This document shows positions 1-5,692 of a stretch of 6,034 bases of DNA, piece by piece. Source of the DNA: Thermoplasmata archaeon (GTDB taxonomy: Archaea > Thermoplasmatota > Thermoplasmata > Lutacidiplasmatales > UBA184); assembly GCA_030043405.1 (NCBI GenBank), contig JASHXS010000090.1, forward strand, positions 1 through 6,034, written 5' to 3'. Positions within the stretch are counted from its first letter, which is position 1, and each line of letters starts with the position of its first letter. The notes under the pieces were generated by a model. That model was not told where the DNA came from. It did not search any database and worked only from the letters and a program-made list of their open reading frames with translations. Made by a program: the position numbers and the translations under genes.

Positions 1-1169
1 CCTACTCGGGACTGCCCGCCGGATGCGTCAGCGCGAATGTCACGTCCTTGACGTGCACTCCGGTCCGGAACGGGAGCTTTTCGGTGCAGGCGCACGCCGA
101 TGACTCGGATGGCGTGAACGTCTCCTCGGCCATCCTATCGCTCAACATCGACCCCACCCTGTACGCCTCCTTCCCCAGTCTGAGCGCCCGAGGCGAAGTA
201 GGGCGGGCCTCCGACTACGCGGCGACCGTCGTGGGCGGAGCTCCTCCCTTGACGTACCTGTGGTCCAGCCTTCCCGCGGGCTGCAGCGGCGTCGCAGCCG
301 CGCTCGAATGCTTGCCCACCCTGGCCGGGGTGTTTCCCCTGCAACTGACGGTGGGGGATGCCGCCGGTGCACGGGTAATGGCCAACCTGACGCTCACGAT
401 CGTGCCCGCCCTCGCCGTCACCCTGAACGCGTCGTTGGCCCGGCTCGACCTGGGAGGCAGCGTCTACGCTAACGCGACGATCGTCGGGGGAGCCTCCCCG
501 TACACGATCAACTGGACGAATCCGCCGGATGCCGCGTGCACGGCCACGGAAGCCGGCGAGGTGTGCAGCCCGACGGCCCGAGGCGTTTACCCGGTCTCCG
601 TCACGGTCACCGATGGACTGGGGGCGGTCCAATCGGCCAGCGCGAGCTTCACGGTCGAGGAGGCACTGACCGCCTCGTTTACCGTCTCCGTGATCGACAA
701 CTGCTCCGCTCCCTTCCCGGTGGAGTTCACCGCCGCGCCCGACGGGGGGCTGAGCCCGTACTCCTACTCTTGGTCGTTCGGGGACGGGTCGCCATCCGCC
801 AGCACCATGGAGGTCCTCCACTCGTTCGCGGCCGGCGGCAACTACACGGTCCTCCTGGTCGTCACAGATGCGACCGGGGCCACCGTGGAGCGCCAGTCGT
901 ATGTGGTGGTGGCCCCGGACCTCTCGGTCTGCCCGGTCCATTCGACGAAAACTCCTCAGAACGCGACGGTGACGTCGGGGAGTGGGGAAACCTGGCTGGT
1001 CTGGGTGGGCCTCGCGGTCGTACTCGCCGTGGTCGGCGGTGTCGCCGGGCTCCTCTGGAGCCGCCGTCGCCGTCCGCCGCCCACCCCCGCCGCTCCGACG
1101 ACGGAGTCCGCCCCGCCGCACGACAGCGAAACGTACGGCACCGACGACGCGCCCCGGACCTATTCATAA
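1..1169 (+). CDS. PKD/Ig-like repeat cell-surface protein with C-terminal membrane anchor (N-terminus outside window)
   Basis: The reading frame is already open at base 3, so the gene begins to the left; a TTG at 48 lies inside a repeat and is not the start. About 388 residues are visible. They contain the end of one domain, two full Ig-like domains (nt about 162-407 and 408-665) and a canonical PKD domain (about 666-920) with the motif SWSFGDGS and a HSF..GGNYTV strand. Each domain carries a cysteine pair. Ten N-X-S/T sequons are spread over the ectodomain, suggesting N-glycosylation. A hydrophobic helix (993-1058, WLVWVGLAVVLAVVGG...) is followed by RRRR and a Pro/Thr-rich tail, so the protein should face outward and be anchored at its C-terminus. 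PKD domains commonly mediate binding or adhesion on archaeal surfaces; the ligand here is unknown. It could instead be the stalk of a secreted enzyme whose catalytic part is off-window. It converges with the HerA-like gene. Confidence 0.88.
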   Translation, partial: YSGLPAGCVSANVTSLTCTPVRNGSFSVQAHADDSDGVNVSSAILSLNIDPTLYASFPSLSARGEVGRASDYAATVVGGAPPLTYLWSSLPAGCSGVAAALECLPTLAGVFPLQLTVGDAAGARVMANLTLTIVPALAVTLNASLARLDLGGSVYANATIVGGASPYTINWTNPPDAACTATEAGEVCSPTARGVYPVSVTVTDGLGAVQSASASFTVEEALTASFTVSVIDNCSAPFPVEFTAAPDGGLSPYSYSWSFGDGSPSASTMEVLHSFAAGGNYTVLLVVTDATGATVERQSYVVVAPDLSVCPVHSTKTPQNATVTSGSGETWLVWVGLAVVLAVVGGVAGLLWSRRRRPPPTPAAPTTESAPPHDSETYGTDDAPRTYS

Positions 1170-1209
1170 CGCGCCGCACCGGCGGGGGGCCCCGCGCGCG
1201 GTGGGCGCA
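1170..1209. terminator. GC-rich inverted repeat between convergent genes, possible bidirectional terminator
   Basis: The gap between the two convergent stop codons is almost pure G+C. GCGCCGCACC at 1171-1180 pairs imperfectly with GGTGGGCGC at 1200-1208 (one bulged base), and an inner GCGGGG/CCCCGC pair lies at 1182-1195. The RNA could fold into a strong hairpin read from either strand. There is no T-tract, which typical archaeal terminators have, so the terminator role is an inference from position only. Confidence 0.3.
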
Positions 1210-2670
1210 CTAGGCGGCGACGATCTGGACGCTCTCGCCGCCGTGGCGTGTGGCCCGAGGGCGGACCTCGCAGAACAGCGGGGTGTGGTACCCGCCGCCG
1301 GTGACCAGCGCGACCCCGACGGGGAGAGACTGGATCATCTCGGTCATGCCGGGCGTCAGACCTTCGATCGACTGGGCGATGGCCTTCAGGTCGAGCGGGT
1401 TCGTGACCTGCAGGATCAGCTGGGTGTTGCACTGCGACAGCACGCTCTTGTCGATCCGGGCGGCCCGCTGGGTAACCGCGCACAACCCGAGGCCGAACTT
1501 CCGCCCCTCGCTCGCGATGTTCTTCAGGATCCGCGAGCACGTGGCGCTCCCCTGTTGCGGGGCGAAATTGTGGGCCTCCTCGATGACGAGGAACAGCGGG
1601 GGGATCTTGCCCTTCTTTCGGTTCTCGAAGAGGGTCGTCGCGATGCGCGCCACGACGAGTTCCTGCACGTCGGGCGCGACCCCACGGAGATTGACCAGCG
1701 TCGCCTCTCCCTTCTTGACCAGGTCGTTGAGGCTCGTGCCCTGCGGGCCCAGCAGTTTCGTCTGATCGACGTACTCGAGCCGCTCGGCCATCGTCTCGGC
1801 GATGGCGCCCTCTCCGGCTTCCGCCGCCCGGACCAGGTCATGGACAGAGTACTCGGGGTTGGCCGCCGCCACCCGCTCGATCATTTGCTTCAGCGGCGCG
1901 AGGAACGACTTCACGTTCGAGAGGCCCATGAACACGAGAAGGTCGCGCGGGTCGATGTTCCGCAGGCTGAACGTGAGCGGCTTGGCGGATGGATTCAGGC
2001 TCACGTCCGGCGAGAACTCCTGGATCTGCTTCCCGAACCCCTGCGATTCGACCCCGAACTTCCGGTGCACGCCGTTCGCCTCGGCCGGGACGCGGAGCGA
2101 CCCGTACTCTCCGTGCGGGTCGATGATGACGCACGTGACCTTGTGGCGCAGGAGTTCCTCGATCAGGACCCCCAGGAGGTAGCTCTTCCCGCCCCCGGTC
2201 TTCGCGAGCACGCTCACGTGACGCTGGACCAGTTGGTTGATGTCGAGTTCGACCCGGAGCGAATGATTCCGGAGCAGCCCGACGTAGGCACCCGTGTTCG
2301 CGTGGTGCTTCAGGCCGAGGACCTCGGCGATGAGGGGCTCCTCGGCCCGGAACACGTGGGCCCCCGGGCGGAACGGGATGGTCGGGATCTTGACGAGCCC
2401 CTGCGCGTCCCGGAATCCGACAATCCGCGCCACCCCGAGCATGCTCTCGTGGAGTTGGGCCTCCTCCGTCGGCTGGAGGGCCCCGGCGTGTTCGAGGTCC
2501 AGGTCGCTCTTCCGCTTGAGGTCGTCCAGCTGGCAGAGCACCTTTCCGTGCTGCTCGTCCACGACGGTCAGGTAGTCCCCTCGCTCCACGGGGACCGAGA
2601 GACTGAGGTGGAACTGGCCGAGCCCCACGTCGCCAAAGATGCGCCCGACCTCCTCCACGACGCGTTTCAT
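1210..2670 (-). CDS. HerA-like hexameric DNA-translocating ATPase (HAS-barrel + DUF87)
   Basis: The 486-residue protein matches the usual length of archaeal HerA. Residues about 7-60 resemble the N-terminal HAS barrel (VGRIFGDVGLGQF...ERGDYLTVVD). The P-loop ATPase follows: Walker A AKTGGGKS at 156-163, the IIDPHGEYG segment at 182-190, Walker B LFLVIEEAHNFAP at 359-371, the SEGRKFG segment at 387-393 (a likely arginine-finger region) and the sensor VTQR at 399-402, followed by SQCNTQ. In this family ATP hydrolysis drives DNA translocation by a ring, and HerA works with the nuclease NurA and with Mre11-Rad50 in end resection. Here no nurA, mre11 or rad50 is adjacent, and the gene appears to be transcribed alone, so it may be a HerA paralogue rather than the repair HerA; I give no symbol for that reason. 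ATG 2670 is chosen because the HAS-barrel motif begins a few residues later. No Shine-Dalgarno is visible. Confidence 0.88.
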   Translation of the reverse strand: MKRVVEEVGRIFGDVGLGQFHLSLSVPVERGDYLTVVDEQHGKVLCQLDDLKRKSDLDLEHAGALQPTEEAQLHESMLGVARIVGFRDAQGLVKIPTIPFRPGAHVFRAEEPLIAEVLGLKHHANTGAYVGLLRNHSLRVELDINQLVQRHVSVLAKTGGGKSYLLGVLIEELLRHKVTCVIIDPHGEYGSLRVPAEANGVHRKFGVESQGFGKQIQEFSPDVSLNPSAKPLTFSLRNIDPRDLLVFMGLSNVKSFLAPLKQMIERVAAANPEYSVHDLVRAAEAGEGAIAETMAERLEYVDQTKLLGPQGTSLNDLVKKGEATLVNLRGVAPDVQELVVARIATTLFENRKKGKIPPLFLVIEEAHNFAPQQGSATCSRILKNIASEGRKFGLGLCAVTQRAARIDKSVLSQCNTQLILQVTNPLDLKAIAQSIEGLTPGMTEMIQSLPVGVALVTGGGYHTPLFCEVRPRATRHGGESVQIVAA

Positions 2671-2800
2671 CGGGGGGGTCGGATATTAGCGTGACGCGCC
2701 AGATGTAAGGCGCAGTCCGCGTCCGCGGAGCAGTCCTTATATCGGGCCCGATTAGTCGAACGCCGCCCCGACCGAGAGTCCTCCCGTCGGGGATTGGCCT
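2671..2800. promoter_or_regulatory. Divergent promoter region between HerA-like ATPase and coiled-coil genes
   Basis: This 130-nt spacer contains the only clear AT-rich core in the area, CCTTATATCG at 2735-2744, in otherwise GC-rich DNA. Read on the plus strand it is TATA-like and predicts a start of transcription near 2765, giving a leader of about 35 nt before the TTG at 2801. Read on the minus strand it is GATATAAG and would give the ATPase mRNA a leader of about 40 nt. A second weak AT-rich stretch, GATATTAG at 2682-2689, is too close to the ATPase ATG to act as a normal TATA box. Which strand is served is unresolved. Confidence 0.4.
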
Positions 2801-3667
2801 TTGACCGACGCGACCGAAGAACTCGAACGCAAGCGGGCGGAGTCGAACGCTCGGGCGGATGAGCACCGGGCGCGCCGTGACAAACTGAACGCCGAGGCAC
2901 GGGCCACGGCGGACGAGCGCGGTCGTATCCTAGACGAGCTCCACGCCCGGAGCGCCGAGGCGCAGGACCATCGACGCCATCGGGACCAGCTCAACGCCGA
3001 CGTCCGGGAGGCGAAGCGGCTGCGCGAGGAGTGGAACCGGAAGCTCCAGGAACTGGGCGACCGTCTCCAGGAACTGAAGCGCACCCGCGCCGCTCCCCGC
3101 CCCGGAGCCGTGCCCGTCTGGCGGCTCCGCAAGGAACTGAAAGAACTAGAATTCCGTCACATGACGACGGCCCTCACGGGCGACCAGGAGAAGCGGCTTA
3201 TCGAGGAGATGAAGCGCCTCGAGGCCGCGATCCGGGAGCAGGACGACCAGCTTCGACAGGACCCCGAGGTCGACGCGACCCTGAAGGCGTTCCAGGAAGC
3301 CCGGGACGAGGCCGAGAAGCACCATGCGGCGGTGGGCCAGCTCGCCGAGGACGCCCAACGCGAGCACGAGTCGATGGTGGGCCTGTACGAGGCGGTCGAT
3401 GAGCTGCGGCGCCAGGCGGACGAGATCCAGGCCAAATTGATCGAAGTGAAGACGGCCGCGGACGAGGCGCACCGCGCCCACATCGCGGCCATCGAAGAGG
3501 TCCGGGACATCGAGAAGATGCTGTACGCCGCCCGCGGGGGCCGCGCCCCGGCCAGCTGGGCGGACGCCGAACCCCCTCGGGAGGAGGATTTCCTCGCCCG
3601 GCTGAAGAAGGGCGAGAAGGTCTCCACCGAGGACCTCATGGAACTCCAGAAGACGGGCCGCGGGTAG
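2801..3667 (+). CDS. Archaeal coiled-coil protein (COG1340-like), function unknown
   Basis: The 288-residue protein is dominated by Glu/Arg/Lys/Ala heptads. A first coiled-coil segment covers residues about 5-97 with repeated RDKLNAE / RDQLNAD motifs. A break at 98-107 (APRPGAVPVW) is followed by a helical segment containing LTGDQEKRLIEEMKRLE (125-141) and a second long coil at about 160-245. The C-terminus ends with LKKGEKVSTEDLMELQK (268-284). This combination matches the pattern I know for the uncharacterised archaeal COG1340 coiled-coil proteins. No P-loop is present, so it is not a Rad50 or SMC protein. No signal peptide or membrane segment is seen; it is probably cytoplasmic. The start is the TTG at 2801: it is the first start codon after an in-frame stop at 2753, and GGGGAT six bases upstream is a weak ribosome site. 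The first in-frame ATG (3161) would remove the first coil. Confidence 0.85.
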   Translation: MTDATEELERKRAESNARADEHRARRDKLNAEARATADERGRILDELHARSAEAQDHRRHRDQLNADVREAKRLREEWNRKLQELGDRLQELKRTRAAPRPGAVPVWRLRKELKELEFRHMTTALTGDQEKRLIEEMKRLEAAIREQDDQLRQDPEVDATLKAFQEARDEAEKHHAAVGQLAEDAQREHESMVGLYEAVDELRRQADEIQAKLIEVKTAADEAHRAHIAAIEEVRDIEKMLYAARGGRAPASWADAEPPREEDFLARLKKGEKVSTEDLMELQKTGRG

Positions 3668-3682
3668 CGCGGCGCGCTCGGC

Positions 3683-4711
3683 TCAGTTCGACGCCGACGA
3701 GCCGTGGGTGAACCAGGCCCCGGTGTCGGCCGAGAGGCGGGGCGCCCCCGCCGGAGGCGGCACCTCGACCGGCTCGGGGCCCCGGGCGGCGTGGACCACG
3801 CCGTGCCGGTCGAGCGCGTACGGTCCGTAATTGTGCTTGTAGACGCGCATCCGGTCGAAACCGGCGGCGCGGAGGCCCTGGGTGAGGGCGGCCACGCTGC
3901 TCCCGACGCCCAACCCGGTGTGATACTCCACCTGCACTCGGTCGAATGCGGAGATCGCGGGCTGCTGCGCGATCTGGAATTCGCAGCCCTTGCAGTCACA
4001 CTTCAGGAGGAAGACCCGGGGCTGGCCGACTTCGCGGAGGAGCGTGGCGATCGAGACGGATCGGACTCGAACGGGCTGTCCGCCGTCCGCGTACATCCCC
4101 GACCCGCCACGTAGGCCGGCGCGGAACGTGATCTCGCCGTCCTCCCCGACGGCTTCCTGGTGGGGGTGCACCCGAGCGGCGACCTCGGGGTTCAGCGCGA
4201 GGTTCCGCAGCATCAGGGCATACGTCGCCGGATCGGGTTCATACGCCTCCACGGTCGCCCCGAGGGAGGCAAAGTAGAGAGCCGTGTCCCCGACATTCGC
4301 CCCCGCGTCCACGACGGTCCGACCCGTCAGGTCGAACGCCTCGAAGTGGATGTCGTACAGAAAGGTCTCCGAGAAGATCACGCTCTGGACCGAGTCGAGG
4401 GCGAAGCGGAGTCCGCTCGGAGTCGTGAGCGCACCCCCCGGGAGGTCGACGATCCAGTCCGACGGCTTGCCGCGGCCCGGTGCGGCGAACCGGGCGCCGG
4501 ACGCCCCGAGCAGCGCCAGCTCGGTGGCCAGCCGGCGGGTCACGGCGGGCCCTTCGAGGACGAACCCGTTCCGGAAGCGAACCGGAGTCGGCCGGTTGAA
4601 GAGCGCCCAGCGCAGCGCCGTGCCAGGGGTTACCACGTCCCCGAGCGAACGGACAAGGTCGAACCGCCCGACCGCCCAGGCCTTTGCGGAACCGCCCTGG
4701 TCGTCGGACAT
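3683..4711 (-). CDS. FkbM-family SAM-dependent methyltransferase
   Basis: The 342-residue protein has a Rossmann methyltransferase core in its second half: motif I VVDAGANVGDT at 133-143 (SAM binding), the acidic loop YEPDP at 157-161 (ribose contact), the FkbM-type LLKCDCKGCEFQI at 235-247 (the family pattern is K-x-D-x-E/K-G-x-E) and VQVEYH at 259-264. FkbM enzymes methylate hydroxyl groups on sugars and polyketides, often in glycan loci; the substrate here cannot be read from sequence. The first 130 residues lack a recognised domain and may bind the acceptor. Three cysteines (C238, C240, C243) cluster in the FkbM motif. The start ATG 4711 is the only normal start codon near the beginning of the frame; no Shine-Dalgarno precedes it. 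It is transcribed towards the coiled-coil gene, with only 15 nt between the two stops, and away from the V4R operon. Confidence 0.87.
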   Translation of the reverse strand: MSDDQGGSAKAWAVGRFDLVRSLGDVVTPGTALRWALFNRPTPVRFRNGFVLEGPAVTRRLATELALLGASGARFAAPGRGKPSDWIVDLPGGALTTPSGLRFALDSVQSVIFSETFLYDIHFEAFDLTGRTVVDAGANVGDTALYFASLGATVEAYEPDPATYALMLRNLALNPEVAARVHPHQEAVGEDGEITFRAGLRGGSGMYADGGQPVRVRSVSIATLLREVGQPRVFLLKCDCKGCEFQIAQQPAISAFDRVQVEYHTGLGVGSSVAALTQGLRAAGFDRMRVYKHNYGPYALDRHGVVHAARGPEPVEVPPPAGAPRLSADTGAWFTHGSSASN

Positions 4712-4875
4712 GGGGGACTCGAACCGGCTGCGGACACGGACCTCCCTTGAAAACGGTTCCGAGAACCCGGCAGCGGCGACGAGCGGGGGCCTGAGCGGAC
4801 CGATGTCGCGGACGGCCGCCGACGTCCCCGGTGTCGTCGCCCCGGCCGTTTCGCGACGGCCCGCGTCAGTCCCGC
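4712..4875. other. Intergenic spacer upstream of the methyltransferase, no gene seen
   Basis: This is the proximal part of the 203-nt divergent region. It has no supported coding sequence. The only AT-rich stretch is TTGAAAAC at 4747-4754; on the minus strand it reads GTTTTCAA about 36-43 nt upstream of the methyltransferase ATG. It is a poor TATA match, so the methyltransferase promoter is not assigned. Confidence 0.4.
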
Positions 4876-4914
4876 CGGCAACCTATATACCGCAAGAACG
4901 GTCCTGCCGTCCGG
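4876..4914 (+). promoter_or_regulatory. TATA-box promoter of the V4R-roadblock operon (leaderless)
   Basis: The core is CCTATATACC, with TATATA at 4884-4889, in GC-rich surroundings; GGCAA immediately upstream sits where a BRE would be. The box centre is about 28 nt before the ATG at 4915. Archaeal transcription starts about 26-27 nt after the TATA centre, which places the first base at or within two bases of that ATG. The first gene would therefore be translated from a leaderless mRNA, which fits the absence of a Shine-Dalgarno before 4915. Confidence 0.72.
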
Positions 4915-5316
4915 ATGCGCCAGGTCAAGCTCGACCAGGAAGAGATTCGCCAGATCAAGGAGCTTTACGAAGGCGTGATGTCCCACGCCTGTCACGGCCT
5001 GTTCTTCAAGGAAGGCTCAGTCCTCGGGGCCGCGATGGCCGAGACGGCGCTCAAGGACCGGGCCCACTACTTCGACCGGGCCGGCGCCCAGTTGAAGGAA
5101 CGCGGTTGGGTCGAAGAAGTGACCTTTTCAGACCACGAAGTGGTCGTCAAGGGGTCGATCGAAGTCGCCCCGAGCGACATTCCTACCTGCCACCGGCTCC
5201 GGGGAATCTTGCGCGAGTTCTACGAACGTTTTAAGGGGGGGCGAGTTAAATGCACAGAGGAGATGTGTACGAGCACTGGCCACCCCGAGTGTCGATTCCA
5301 CGTAGAGGAAGTCTAG
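4915..5316 (+). CDS. V4R (4-vinyl reductase) domain protein, putative small-molecule sensor
   Basis: The 133-residue protein is almost entirely one V4R domain. The FFKEGSVLG segment (30-38), the TCHRLRGIL strand/helix (91-99), and the C-terminal V-x-C-x4-C-x3-GHPECRF signature (about 111-128) match this family. V4R domains are thought to bind small hydrophobic ligands; they occur in photosynthesis and aromatic-compound regulators and widely in archaea. Five cysteines (C26, C92, C113, C118, C126) and the pairs C26-H27 and C92-H93 could bind a metal or respond to redox state; this is inference. The frame is also open to a GTG at 4831, but that would place the TATA box inside the coding region and adds a basic, low-complexity stretch, so ATG 4915 is preferred. 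The roadblock gene follows after 16 nt and is probably cotranscribed. Confidence 0.82.
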   Translation: MRQVKLDQEEIRQIKELYEGVMSHACHGLFFKEGSVLGAAMAETALKDRAHYFDRAGAQLKERGWVEEVTFSDHEVVVKGSIEVAPSDIPTCHRLRGILREFYERFKGGRVKCTEEMCTSTGHPECRFHVEEV

Positions 5317-5325
5317 GAGGGGGGT
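5317..5325 (+). promoter_or_regulatory. Shine-Dalgarno of the roadblock gene
   Basis: GGAGGGGGG begins directly after the V4R stop codon TAG and lies 7-11 nt before the tandem ATGATG at 5333-5338. It is the strongest ribosome site in the window, in contrast to the leaderless first gene of the same operon. Confidence 0.75.
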
Positions 5326-5332
5326 CAGTCGC

Positions 5333-5692
5333 ATGATGGCAACCGGGAACGTCGGCACGGTGATCAAGGACCTCAAGACCCGGATCTCGGGGACCGCCAC
5401 CGCGCTCGTCTCTCGAGACGGGCTGGTCCTGTATGCGGATGTCCCGCCCGGGGTCTACACGGAAACGTTCGCGATCATGTGCGCCACGATCCTCGGCGCC
5501 GCCGCCACCGCGAACACGGAGCTGAACCGCTCTCCTCCGGAACGCATCGTCATCGAGGGGAACGACTCCAAGACGATCATCGTCGGCAGCGGCAAGAAGG
5601 CCCTCCTGGTGGCCGTCGTCGATCGGACGGCCGACACCCCGAAGGTCATCGAGGAGGTCGGCAAGGTGGCCGAGCTCCTCAAGGCCAACTAG
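5333..5692 (+). CDS. Roadblock/LC7 (MglB-like) domain protein, putative small-GTPase regulator
   Basis: The 119-residue protein is a single roadblock/LC7 domain: an N-terminal helix (VIKDLKTRI), the strand TATALVSRDGLVLYAD (21-36), a long central helix (TETFAIMCATILGAAATANTEL, 43-64) and the strands RIVIEGNDSKTIIVG and ALLVAVVD, closed by a C-terminal helix. Proteins of this fold dimerise; bacterial MglB is a GAP for the Ras-like GTPase MglA, and archaeal homologues (COG2018-like) are mostly uncharacterised. No GTPase gene is in the window, so a partner must be encoded elsewhere, if it exists. Translation may begin at either ATG of 5333 or 5336. It is the second gene of the V4R operon, pointing to a shared signalling role. 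Its TAG stop overlaps that of the convergent glycosyltransferase gene. Confidence 0.87.
   Translation: MMATGNVGTVIKDLKTRISGTATALVSRDGLVLYADVPPGVYTETFAIMCATILGAAATANTELNRSPPERIVIEGNDSKTIIVGSGKKALLVAVVDRTADTPKVIEEVGKVAELLKAN

Noticed and set aside
135..1121. 328-residue open frame on the minus strand opposite the surface protein
   Set aside because: Gly/Arg-rich antisense frame with no domain; the plus-strand frame has coherent repeats, sequons and a membrane helix.
982..2694. 570-residue open frame on the plus strand opposite the HerA-like gene
   Set aside because: It is a by-product of high GC content on the antisense strand: it is rich in Arg/Glu/Leu/Asp, has no recognised domain, and overlaps both the surface-protein end and the whole of a gene with complete ATPase motifs.
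3157..3999. 280-residue minus-strand frame spanning the coiled-coil and methyltransferase ends
   Set aside because: Ser/Arg-rich low-complexity translation, antisense to one real gene and out of frame with the other.
4712..4800. tRNA-like motif on the minus strand (GGTTCGAGTCC near 4715-4726, with TTTTCAA upstream)
   Set aside because: The would-be T-stem has mismatches (GCCGG against CCCCC), the anticodon stem does not pair, and no acceptor stem fits. The T-loop match looks like chance.
4630..4995. 121-residue minus-strand frame across the divergent intergenic region
   Set aside because: It covers the TATA box and the start of the V4R gene antisense and has no recognisable domain; its tail is Arg/Ser/Pro-rich.
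5232..5248. Run of seven G in the V4R gene as a possible frameshift site
   Set aside because: The family signature continues in the same frame after the run (VKCTEEMC...GHPECRF), so the frame is intact and no slippage needs to be invoked.
5250..5336. 28-codon frame starting in the V4R gene and ending at TGA overlapping the roadblock start
   Set aside because: It overlaps the conserved V4R C-terminal cysteine signature in another frame, has no domain and no upstream ribosome site.
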